Part shown: piece after piece, positions 8,394 through 17,255 of the stretch
How positions within the stretch are numbered: position 1 is the stretch's first letter
Layout of the letters: the number at the start of each line of letters is the position of its first letter
From: Bacteroidia bacterium
Lineage (GTDB): Bacteria; Bacteroidota; Bacteroidia; Bacteroidales; VadinHA17
Direction: 5' to 3'
Length of the DNA: 36,359 nucleotides
NCBI GenBank assembly: GCA_026391555.1
Contig: JAPLEB010000158.1
Span: 1 to 36,359 of the forward strand
Notes under the pieces: generated by a model
What the model was told of the DNA's origin: nothing
What the model saw: only the letters and a program-made list of their open reading frames with translations
Database searches by the model: none
Position numbers and translations under genes: made by a program

Positions 8394-9968
8394 CTAAACC
8401 GGAGTAAATTTAATATAGTCCCAAATAAAGTTTCCCGGAATAAGACTCTGAATTCTAATAATATGTGTTGTATAAGTTGAAAATTCATATTCCCCGAGCA
8501 CAAATTCATAATACGGATTCTTACTTGACCCTCCTGAAGTTAAATTCACATTACCACCAACCCTGTGGTCATCAATAAAAATCTGAATAATTGCATTTTG
8601 CTGACTAAAAGCATTGGCCATTAACTTGACACTATATCTGCCAGGCAGCAACTTTGAAATATTATATGAAATTGAAAAATCACCATTTATTTGAATATAA
8701 TCCTTATTAGTCGACATTTCAGCATTAGAGCTTGATTTAATATACTTAATTTCATTCACTCCCTGCCAGGTCAAAGCAGTGAATTTATTCATAGTAAACT
8801 GATATGTATTCACTACATTTTTCACATTGTATATTAATGGTTCTTCATAGAACTCATATATCCTTTCAGATCTGGCAGGTTTATATAAGTTCATTACTTC
8901 TGAAATAATATGGATGGGACCATTTTTTGAAAGAATGTTGCTTTCATTGTAGTTCGGTTCAATATAATTTATGATTGAAGTATCTTCTCCCGAAATTATG
9001 GTACCAAAATTTGCGACACCCTGATTTATTTTAATGATGAAGCTGGCATCTACGCGAACAGGAAGCGAAGCCCATGTATTATAATTTACTGAATTTTCAA
9101 AATTATCGAGAAAATAGCTCCCGTCAAGAATATGATATGCAGTAAACTGATATAAACTATTATCCTCACTGGAATAATTGCCATTAATAGGTTTTACATG
9201 GGAGATTAGATCTTCAATGGAATAAATACCCGATTTATGGTAGATTGAATCAGGTTCGACCAGCATGGTATAGATATTCTTAATTATATTGCCATTATCA
9301 TTTGTTGTATAAAACCCCATTTTATCTTTTAATCCGGTAGTATCGAGCGCTTTAGTAATTATAGAATAATCAGGATTAAATTTCATCAGATCATAACTTG
9401 AAAATACTATAGGCTCCAGTACCTTGCTGATTATATGAATATAGCCATTACTTGCTTCAATGTTTGCATTAATAATAGGGGCAACATTATTTACTTTATA
9501 AATTGTAGTATCCAGATCATTTGAAAACCCTATTGTGAGTTTATCGCCCGATAAAGTAGTATCTGGCAAAGCGCCAAAAGGGAAATCATTTGTTCTGAAT
9601 TCACTGTTAACAACATGATATCTGACCAGAACATTGATAAAATCATTATCAGTCAATAATTGGGTAATATTACTATAATTATTATTCTGCTTTATATATG
9701 CATAAAAAGCGCTATCAGTAGGGAGAAAGAGTGTATAGGATTTGCCATTAGGGTTATATGAGCTTAGAGCATCTAAAAGCTTACCTTCTTTTATCATCTT
9801 AAAAAAAATATTGAACTTAGTAGTATCGGATGAAATATATTTAGCTATTGAGACAAACTGCTCTTCTGTACGAAAATTATTGACCTCTTTCTTACAGGAA
9901 TAAGAAAGGCACAAAACCAGGAATGAAAAAATACACAAACCAACTATCTTTGCCTTCACCTCATTCAT
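8394..9968 (-). CDS. FAS1 (fasciclin) domain lipoprotein with C-terminal beta-sandwich-like module
   Basis: A 524-residue lipoprotein: LSYSC lipobox with Cys25. FAS1 domain 1 is about 38-188 (KSYTLFLPTDSAFYAYI, then VRYHVV at about 115-120, then a closing NGYIHIISKVLEP). FAS1 domain 2 is about 190-358 (QFTAYHILDGSYF, then GPIHIISEVMNLYKP). The C-terminal part (about 380-524) is beta-rich (FSISYNISKLLPGRYSVKLM, IIQIFIDDHRVGGNV, FIWDYIKFTPV) and ends like the C-terminus of the 6858-8372 protein, so the two are paralogues in domain plan despite low identity. Likely an outer-surface binding protein working with the adjacent SusC/D pairs. It sits between SusD 10008-11480 (gap 39 nt) and the next FAS1 gene (gap 21 nt). 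Confidence 0.85.
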   Translation of the reverse strand: MNEVKAKIVGLCIFSFLVLCLSYSCKKEVNNFRTEEQFVSIAKYISSDTTKFNIFFKMIKEGKLLDALSSYNPNGKSYTLFLPTDSAFYAYIKQNNNYSNITQLLTDNDFINVLVRYHVVNSEFRTNDFPFGALPDTTLSGDKLTIGFSNDLDTTIYKVNNVAPIINANIEASNGYIHIISKVLEPIVFSSYDLMKFNPDYSIITKALDTTGLKDKMGFYTTNDNGNIIKNIYTMLVEPDSIYHKSGIYSIEDLISHVKPINGNYSSEDNSLYQFTAYHILDGSYFLDNFENSVNYNTWASLPVRVDASFIIKINQGVANFGTIISGEDTSIINYIEPNYNESNILSKNGPIHIISEVMNLYKPARSERIYEFYEEPLIYNVKNVVNTYQFTMNKFTALTWQGVNEIKYIKSSSNAEMSTNKDYIQINGDFSISYNISKLLPGRYSVKLMANAFSQQNAIIQIFIDDHRVGGNVNLTSGGSSKNPYYEFVLGEYEFSTYTTHIIRIQSLIPGNFIWDYIKFTPV

Positions 9969-10007
9969 GATAACAAAATATTAAGTGTTTCATCTTCGAA
10001 TTGAAAT

Positions 10008-11480
10008 TTAATTAGCGTAAAAAGGATTCTGAACCAAATTGGGATTTGATTCCAGTTCACTATTGGAAACAGGTAAGTACCAGCCATCAGGGTCAGTAAG
10101 TTTGGAAGCAATAACCAGTTTCTGAGTAGAGGGGACATTTTGCACGATAATCTCAATAAGTTTCTTTTTCCGTGCAAAATTATTTCTTCTTCCCATGCGC
10201 AATAAATCAAACCATCGTTTTCCCTCAAAAGCAAATTCTTTTGCTCTCTCTATCAGAATCAAATCTTCAAAACTTTCGGGAGTATTTTGAGCATTAACCT
10301 CTTCCATTAAAGCTCTTCTGCGAATTTCATTGATCAAAGTAAGGGCTTCATCATATCTTCCCAGTTGAGACAATGATTCTGCCTTAATCAATAATATATC
10401 AGCGTAGCGGTAAATAATAAAATTGCAGCTTCCGCTGATCGATACGGGCCTTACAGTGTTCTGATCCGGAGCGCCTCCACAATACTTCCATATTTTATAA
10501 CCTTTTGATTCCGATGATATTGACCCTCTACCCCTTATGATCTCCTGTGATAACAGCGGGAATAAAATATCCATTGCATAAGTGCTGGCCTCGTAATAAT
10601 TCAAAACATAAGTATTCTGATATAATGAATTACTCTGTCCGTTTTGGCTATCAAACTGTAACTCAAATATTCCCTCCAGAGAATTGCCAGGGAAAAACAG
10701 CTCAAACCATTTACTGGATGGTTGCAAGAAATATGAATTAGTGTTTAACACATTATTAGCATAAGTCAGACATTCATCATATTCAAAATTCCAAAGACAA
10801 ATATCAGCTAATAAAGCATCAACAGCTGCCTGGGTTGCTCTGCCTTTAATCTCCTTTATAGTATTGTAGGTGGTAGGGATCTTAAGCCGGACTTCTTTCA
10901 GATCGGATTTAATGTACGACAGAATTTCTTTTCCTGAAATCTTCGGAGGGAAAAAGTTAACATTATCATTATCTGAAGGTTCCAACACATAAGGAACATC
11001 CTTAAAGATACGCACTAAATAAAAATAAGCCAGACTCCTGAGAAAGATGGCTTCAGACATGAATGCCTCCATCTTGAATTCTGTAAATGTTTTATCAATT
11101 TTCAAAACTTCAGGAGCATATTTAACTACATTATTGCAATGGTTTATTATTTTATAAAAATCGCCCCAATAACATAATGAGTTAGTAGCAAATATATTTC
11201 CACTTATGATATTTCGCTGATCGGCAGGTGTATTATTGTCTTGTATTATCAAGTCGGCCCTGATCTCTCCATAGAGAAAAAGATTCTCATCCATTTTTGC
11301 AAATTGCTGATACGCGCCCATTAGAGTGGCTTCAACATCTTCCTTGGTTTTCCAGTATTCGTCCAATACAAGTCCATCCGGGGGAGTAAGGTTGAAGTAT
11401 TCACTGCAGCTGCCTGTAAACACTAATATCCCGATTAAGACAGTACACAATTTAAAATTGTTAAATCTTCGCGTCGGCAT
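10008..11480 (-). CDS. SusD-like outer-membrane nutrient-binding lipoprotein
   Basis: A 490-residue lipoprotein, lipobox FTGSC with Cys25. It shows the full SusD/RagB pattern: an N-terminal SusD-like part with TPPDGLVLDEYWKTKEDVE, the TPR-like helix MSEAIFLRSLAYFYLVRIFKDVPYV, and the C-terminal signature LILIERAKEFAFEGKRWFDLLRMGRR followed by WYLPVSNSELESNPNLVQNP. The length is typical for the family. It pairs with the SusC immediately upstream (11502-14738, gap 21 nt) and should form the surface lid that captures the ligand. It differs clearly from the second SusD of the same operon (635 residues), so the operon carries two distinct capture systems or a two-component uptake complex. Confidence 0.95.
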   Translation of the reverse strand: MPTRRFNNFKLCTVLIGILVFTGSCSEYFNLTPPDGLVLDEYWKTKEDVEATLMGAYQQFAKMDENLFLYGEIRADLIIQDNNTPADQRNIISGNIFATNSLCYWGDFYKIINHCNNVVKYAPEVLKIDKTFTEFKMEAFMSEAIFLRSLAYFYLVRIFKDVPYVLEPSDNDNVNFFPPKISGKEILSYIKSDLKEVRLKIPTTYNTIKEIKGRATQAAVDALLADICLWNFEYDECLTYANNVLNTNSYFLQPSSKWFELFFPGNSLEGIFELQFDSQNGQSNSLYQNTYVLNYYEASTYAMDILFPLLSQEIIRGRGSISSESKGYKIWKYCGGAPDQNTVRPVSISGSCNFIIYRYADILLIKAESLSQLGRYDEALTLINEIRRRALMEEVNAQNTPESFEDLILIERAKEFAFEGKRWFDLLRMGRRNNFARKKKLIEIIVQNVPSTQKLVIASKLTDPDGWYLPVSNSELESNPNLVQNPFYAN

Positions 11481-11501
11481 GATTGTATTTAAAAATATAA
11501 T

Positions 11502-14500
11502 TTAAAACATAACGTTAACATAAAATGAGTAAACTGCAGGTGTTGGAGTAATTCCGTTATCAGTTCCAAACCAATATGGATCATCAATACTTTGGCTAAT
11601 CTCAGGGTCTTGTCCCGAATAGTTTGTCAGCGTCCAAATTTTTCTTAAGTTTATTCCAATCTCAAACATATCCAGTCCAAACCGTTGAGCTAATTCCTTA
11701 TCAATTGAATATTGAAGAGATAAATTATTTAACCTTAAGAAATCACCTGCTTCAACATATCTGTCCGATCCAAGATTATTTGCCGGACTATCCATATAAG
11801 CCCTGGGAAGCATGTTAGGTTCATTGTCTCCCTCTTTTCTCCACCGACGTAAAACTGCTTTGCCTTGATTATTTTTATCGAGGATACCCTCCGTTTTAAG
11901 AGCGATCTCGTTTACTATATCAAATCCATTACGAAATAAAAACTGGCAGGATAAACTAAATCTTTTCCATGAAGTGTTGAACCCCATTCCTCCTGTATAA
12001 AGTGGATTTGAATCTCCAAGATAAACTACATCATTAATATCAATAACCCCATCATAATTAATATCAGCATACCTTGCATCACCTCCCTGAAATTTATATC
12101 CATTTGAAAAAGTCATCTGGATAGGATTACCGTTTGAATCCATCTTGACATTCCCTTCAGCATCGTGTGCAACCGCATCGGAATTAGTTGGATATACTCC
12201 CAGATAATTAAAACCATAAAATGAGCCAATAGGTTGTCCTAATTGTGCCATCCGGGGATATTCGCCATTAGCGATAGTACTACCCACAATATTATTAAAA
12301 TTGTCAGGGAATTCCAGGAAAGAATTTAAATTATGAGATAAGTTAAAACTAACGGAAAACATGAGATTTGACTTTTGCACAATAACATAACGAAATGATG
12401 CCTCCCATCCTTTATTTTCGAGTTTTCCGCCATTAAAGAACTTAAGCTGATCAAATCCGGAAGATTCAGGAATACTATAATTCTTCCACAAAATATCTTT
12501 GGTGATTTTGTTATATAAATCTACAGAAATATATAATTTGTCCTGAAAATGCGAACTTTCCCAACCAAGATTCCACGATTCAACCGTCTGCCACTTCAGA
12601 TTGGCAAGCTGAATCTGTGTTTGTATTACTGCAGGTGAAGAAATGTAAACACTCGGATTGGCATTAGTAAATATACCAAATCTGTCATAGGGATTACCCG
12701 GTTCCTTCCCGGCTTGTCCATATCCCAGGGTTATTTTCCCTTCATTCAGGAATTTGAGTGATTCAAACCATGGTTCCTTGCTAAACCTCCAACCAACAGA
12801 AGCGCTGGGGAATAAACCCCAGCGGTTATTGGATCCGAACGAAGAATTGGCATCAGTCCTTAAAATAAGTGAAGTAATATATCTATCTTTTAATTTATAA
12901 TTAACACTACCTAATGCACCTATTGCCCTTAATTTACTGGATCCGGAACTTAATGATGCAATGGGTTGACCGGAGGCAGGGTCAATGATATCAAGGCTTG
13001 GGCCATTTTTCCCGTTTATTTGTGTCCATTCTCCTGAATTTTGGCTGATCTCATAAAGTAATGTTGTAATGAGTGAATGGGTAGGATTAACAATCGGCGT
13101 CAGGATTAATTGGGACCTGGCAGATAACCTGTCATTCACTGAATTTCCCTCCTGGCTGGAATTGATTTGAGAATCAAGCCAATCAGCTCCAACAGCGGTA
13201 TAGGGTAAAAAAAGATTTTTTTTGACATTGGAATACTGAAACGATATAGTTTCAGTAAAATTTATCCATTTATTCATCTTGTAGTTGAACACAAAACTGT
13301 TTTGGAGGATATCACTTGATTCATCATTTTCACTAAGGTTAGCAATTCCAACCGGATTAAAATATTGAATTCCGCTTCCCTGATAACTATTAATCGGGTT
13401 AAAATATTCATTAGTTCTGTTTCCATACTGATCATGTTTGAACACACTCATGTTCGGTGCTTTCATATAGGCCATTGCCCGGATATTACTTGTAGCAGCA
13501 CCTTTGAAAACGTAATTGGCATCCTTATAGCTGTTTGTATAATTAAAATTTACAGAAAAGCGTAAGTTCTTTGATAAAGTGTAATCCAGATTTATGCGAG
13601 TCGATAATCGTTTGAAACCCTCATTTAAAGTAGTACCGAGTTCTTTACTATAATTCAGGGAAGTAAAAAAAGTAGTTTTTTCTCCGCCCCCGCTCATTTT
13701 AAAATAATGATCATTATTTATTCCAAGACGAGTAATCTCTTTAATCCAATCTGTATTAGCTGAATAGTTATAAAAATCGATATAATCGGTATTATATGCA
13801 ATTTCATCGGGCACAACAAAAATTCCACTGGCATTATGTAATTCTTCCAGTTGCATGGTTATATATTCATCTCCATTGAGCATTGGAATAGGTGGAGGTT
13901 GTTTCTGTATTGTAAGTTTATATTGATAATTAAAACTTGTTTTTCCTTTGCTCCCCCTGTTAGTCTCAATCAGCAGAACGCCGTCAGCGCCTTTGGAACC
14001 CCAGACGGCAGTTGAAGTGGCATCTTTTAAAACTTCAATAGATTTGATATCCTGAGGAGCAATATTCAACAAGGCGCCAATATCATCCTGATTAGATGAT
14101 GCGAGGTCAAAATCACTCCCAATCTTTATATCCTGAGCTATTCCATCAATTACAATCAGTGGTTTGGAATTCCCAAGTGACCCTAACCCTCTGATTATAA
14201 TTGAAGACCCACTGCCGGGTGCACCTGTTGACATGATATCCAATCCAGTTACTTGTCCCTGAAGCGCATTATCAACAGACAGTCCGATTACATTTCGCAA
14301 CTGCGACATATCTACTTTTGCTGATGCCGTTGTCCTGTCTCTGATAGATACACCCGTTAAAGGATCAGAGTCTGTTTTTTTTGCCGTAACTACGATTTCG
14401 TCCAAATTAACTGACTCAGATTCCAATTGGATATCAATTATACTTCTTGAATTAATATTAATGGTTAGTGATTTATAACCAATGAAACTATATCTGATAG

Positions 14501-14738
14501 CTCCATCCGGATTAGATACCTGTAATACATAATTCCCATTTGGGTCGGAAAGGGTGCCGTTTACTATTCGATTATTTTTATCATATTCAACTATAGTAGC
14601 ACCGATGATGGGATCTTTTAATTCTTTGTCTGTTATTCTCCCCCTGATTACAGTTTGCCCATTCACATTGTTAAATATGAATATGGTCAATATTGTAAAA
14701 ATAGTGAGTAGAAGCCCTGTTCTTTTCATAACTTTCAA
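11502..14738 (-). CDS. SusC-like TonB-dependent outer-membrane transporter
   Basis: A 1078-residue protein with signal peptide (1-28), a carboxypeptidase-regulatory-like domain (about 30-107: IRGRITDKELKDPIIGATIV), a TonB box LDEIVVTAKK (112-121), a plug (about 130-260: SIIIRGLGSLGNSKPLIVIDGI, VLKDATSTAVWGSKGADGVLLI) and the 22-strand-type barrel to the end. A barrel segment DARYADINYDGVIDINDVVYL with Ca-binding-like Asp pattern is usual for SusCs. It has no STN domain, so it is not expected to signal through an anti-sigma factor; control probably comes from elsewhere. Met4 is an alternative start. It is preceded by the large FAS1 lipoprotein (gap 31 nt) and followed by its SusD. Confidence 0.95.
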   Translation of the reverse strand: MKVMKRTGLLLTIFTILTIFIFNNVNGQTVIRGRITDKELKDPIIGATIVEYDKNNRIVNGTLSDPNGNYVLQVSNPDGAIRYSFIGYKSLTININSRSIIDIQLESESVNLDEIVVTAKKTDSDPLTGVSIRDRTTASAKVDMSQLRNVIGLSVDNALQGQVTGLDIMSTGAPGSGSSIIIRGLGSLGNSKPLIVIDGIAQDIKIGSDFDLASSNQDDIGALLNIAPQDIKSIEVLKDATSTAVWGSKGADGVLLIETNRGSKGKTSFNYQYKLTIQKQPPPIPMLNGDEYITMQLEELHNASGIFVVPDEIAYNTDYIDFYNYSANTDWIKEITRLGINNDHYFKMSGGGEKTTFFTSLNYSKELGTTLNEGFKRLSTRINLDYTLSKNLRFSVNFNYTNSYKDANYVFKGAATSNIRAMAYMKAPNMSVFKHDQYGNRTNEYFNPINSYQGSGIQYFNPVGIANLSENDESSDILQNSFVFNYKMNKWINFTETISFQYSNVKKNLFLPYTAVGADWLDSQINSSQEGNSVNDRLSARSQLILTPIVNPTHSLITTLLYEISQNSGEWTQINGKNGPSLDIIDPASGQPIASLSSGSSKLRAIGALGSVNYKLKDRYITSLILRTDANSSFGSNNRWGLFPSASVGWRFSKEPWFESLKFLNEGKITLGYGQAGKEPGNPYDRFGIFTNANPSVYISSPAVIQTQIQLANLKWQTVESWNLGWESSHFQDKLYISVDLYNKITKDILWKNYSIPESSGFDQLKFFNGGKLENKGWEASFRYVIVQKSNLMFSVSFNLSHNLNSFLEFPDNFNNIVGSTIANGEYPRMAQLGQPIGSFYGFNYLGVYPTNSDAVAHDAEGNVKMDSNGNPIQMTFSNGYKFQGGDARYADINYDGVIDINDVVYLGDSNPLYTGGMGFNTSWKRFSLSCQFLFRNGFDIVNEIALKTEGILDKNNQGKAVLRRWRKEGDNEPNMLPRAYMDSPANNLGSDRYVEAGDFLRLNNLSLQYSIDKELAQRFGLDMFEIGINLRKIWTLTNYSGQDPEISQSIDDPYWFGTDNGITPTPAVYSFYVNVMF

Positions 14739-14769
14739 TTAGTCTTTGATAGTTCGCATAAGAGAGAAT

Positions 14770-17040
14770 CTATTTTTTAAGCAAAACAGTATTTATTTTA
14801 TGTACAACGGCATTAATAACAAAATTTACAGTACTCGGATTATTATCAATATCGACCGCGGTCATCAAATTTGTCAGATTATCTGATTCCTTAATAGAAT
14901 ACAAGATGGAATCATTTTGATCAAGAATATCAATCTTATCAATTCCCGGGCGAATATTCAGAGTACTGTATTTTGAATTATATAGTGTTGATGTTTCATC
15001 AATCCTGAGAGTTTCATAATTACCAGATATGGCAGATCCATCGGTAAAAATCAATGATCCTTTTATAAAATGATACTTGAGAAGCTGCGCCAATTCTGCC
15101 GTAGTAAGAGCATTAGTATTTATACTCTGAAGAGCAGAATCGGAGGGTACAATTACCGTATAAAACTCACCCGGAGAAATGAAATTTAATTTATAGAATA
15201 CCTGGTCAACTAAACCCGCTTTTTTTAGAAGATTGAAGAATACCAAATATCCCTGAAGAGTAGAATACAGGTCTGATTGCGGAAAACTGAACCAACCATT
15301 AACACTATAGCATTTTCCATTATCAGTAGGTTCAGCCAAAACAGTCGGGTGAATTTCAATCATGGAATCCCCTAAATATCCGAATTTTGAAGATGTTCCC
15401 CCACTCACCAGATTTTTGTCTGATTCGTAAACAATAAAATTTCCATTCAAATTCGGGATAAATTCCTTTTTGGGAATTCCTGTAGGAATCCTTGTTCCAA
15501 CCTGGTTAAGTAGCTGGATTGTTAAATCGTTAGTTGTCCGCTTGATCATTTTTAGTTCAGACTGGCTGTAGGATTGCAGAGAAAACTGGCGTTCATTGAT
15601 AGTCAGAACTATTAAGGAGGAGTCAAGGCTGATAACATCATCAGGTACTACAAAAAATGAGTAGTTTGCATTCTTCTTTTTCACAGCAGAGAGAATATTA
15701 GTATATTCCATTGCCTGCCGGAAAACCGAAAATCCGGGTCGGAGATATACTGGCCCTGTTACACTTGAAAAAGCCCTGGGAATAATTGCCTGTTTAACTC
15801 CAATAAAAGTACAATTGCTTCCATAAGATTTTTGAATTACAGAAGATGGATCTAATAATACAATATCCTTTTCACCATTTACAAATCCTTTATTTATATT
15901 TGCCGGATAAACCGGATCAAGACTCATGTGTGAGCCAACAATAATCAACTTTACATTATCAGGTAAAACAGAAGCAGAGCCCCAGTGAGGATAGCCACTT
16001 TTACTTGTGACAACATCATCATATAGTTTCTGAAGAGCATCGTTGGTAGGAGCGACTAATCCGTATTGATATCTGATCGTATAAATTGAACTGGTAACCC
16101 CGGGGCCCGTTAACTCGCTTTGAACATCAAAAACCAGATTGGGATAATGTAAATCATATAATAAATCGACGACTAATCCATCAGCATAGCCCGGCAATTT
16201 TTGAGTCTCACTACTATTATAGGTAAATGTGCCAAAATAATGCAATAAACTCAAATAATCGCTGTAGCTATTACCGCTCTGTGATGAACTCAACAGCTCT
16301 TCTCCGTTTAATAGCGGTTCTACAACTTTATCTACCTGATAAACGATCCCATTCTCAGCAAAAATTTCCTGGCTTATTACTTGAGCTCCTGCAAAATAAA
16401 TGTTACCGGGTTCATATGATTTGTTAAAGTAATATTCATAGTCAGGTGCTTCAATTTCAGCACTCTTCATAAATGCATCAAAGAATATTGGGACATATTT
16501 GCGGGATGAGGAAAATACTGTTCTGTAATCATTTGATTGAGTGGAATCAACTATAGTTGCCAGTCCTTTAATATCCTTCACCCAATATTTTTTATTTTGT
16601 TCGTACATCAGGGTTTGACGCTTATATCCTCTTGGCTGATCATTATTTGGATCCTTCGGATCAATCCATCCATAGATGTCCAATTGCTGCAATTGATTTT
16701 CAGTCCAGGCATTTTGAACAATATGATATTTAACAAGGTCGGTTAATTCTTTTTTTGGAATGTCCGAAACCCTTTTAAATAAGGGGTTTTTCGAAAAATA
16801 TTCGATAAAAGCTTCATTGTCTGGAGCAAAAACTGTAAAACTCCCGCTGGAATTTATTATTGAATCAAATCCTGATATTTTCAAACATACAGTAAACGAA
16901 TCAAGGTCAGGAGTACTTTCTATCTGGGAATATAATTTCCCTTTGAGCCAGTCAGGTCTCTGATATTTATCAATTTCTTTTCTGCATGAGAAAAAAGTTG
17001 TAATTGATATTATAAATATAATTGCAGTGACTTTATTCAT
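14770..17040 (-). CDS. Large multi-FAS1 (fasciclin) surface lipoprotein, first gene of the operon
   Basis: I place the start at ATG 17040, giving 756 residues, because it yields a proper lipoprotein signal (MNKVTAIIFIISITTFFSC, Cys19). The frame is open 25 codons further up to 17115, but that extension (rich in Cys and Arg) does not look like a leader. FAS1 motifs recur: GSFTVFAPDNEAFIEYF then VKYHIV in the first domain (about 36-240); NYSFFVVPDD in a middle domain; FYTVIVPSDSALQ then LLKYHFIKGS and a closing FVINAVVHKINTVL in the last one (about 600-756). That makes at least three and perhaps four FAS1 units, compared with two in the two shorter paralogues of the operon. It should be surface-anchored and could act in adhesion or ligand capture. 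No enzyme motif is seen. Confidence 0.85.
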   Translation of the reverse strand: MNKVTAIIFIISITTFFSCRKEIDKYQRPDWLKGKLYSQIESTPDLDSFTVCLKISGFDSIINSSGSFTVFAPDNEAFIEYFSKNPLFKRVSDIPKKELTDLVKYHIVQNAWTENQLQQLDIYGWIDPKDPNNDQPRGYKRQTLMYEQNKKYWVKDIKGLATIVDSTQSNDYRTVFSSSRKYVPIFFDAFMKSAEIEAPDYEYYFNKSYEPGNIYFAGAQVISQEIFAENGIVYQVDKVVEPLLNGEELLSSSQSGNSYSDYLSLLHYFGTFTYNSSETQKLPGYADGLVVDLLYDLHYPNLVFDVQSELTGPGVTSSIYTIRYQYGLVAPTNDALQKLYDDVVTSKSGYPHWGSASVLPDNVKLIIVGSHMSLDPVYPANINKGFVNGEKDIVLLDPSSVIQKSYGSNCTFIGVKQAIIPRAFSSVTGPVYLRPGFSVFRQAMEYTNILSAVKKKNANYSFFVVPDDVISLDSSLIVLTINERQFSLQSYSQSELKMIKRTTNDLTIQLLNQVGTRIPTGIPKKEFIPNLNGNFIVYESDKNLVSGGTSSKFGYLGDSMIEIHPTVLAEPTDNGKCYSVNGWFSFPQSDLYSTLQGYLVFFNLLKKAGLVDQVFYKLNFISPGEFYTVIVPSDSALQSINTNALTTAELAQLLKYHFIKGSLIFTDGSAISGNYETLRIDETSTLYNSKYSTLNIRPGIDKIDILDQNDSILYSIKESDNLTNLMTAVDIDNNPSTVNFVINAVVHKINTVLLKK

Positions 17041-17255
17041 TTCTCTAATTATAGGACACCTCTGAAAACTATTTTTCAACTGAGCACAGCGGCAAATATT
17101 GTACGTTAAGTTCATCCGAAAGATTATACAGACTATGGATGATAAGGGCCTTGAACAATAGCAACTTACTAAAATAAAAATTTCATAACATTCCTGGTAT
17201 TTATTTTTTTCGTCTGTTTAATAAATTCGTTCTGATATAATTAACATACGATTTT

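Noticed and set aside
17041-17115. N-terminal extension of the large FAS1 lipoprotein
   Set aside because: The 25 extra residues would bury the lipoprotein signal peptide; starting at 17040 gives a normal lipobox at Cys19.
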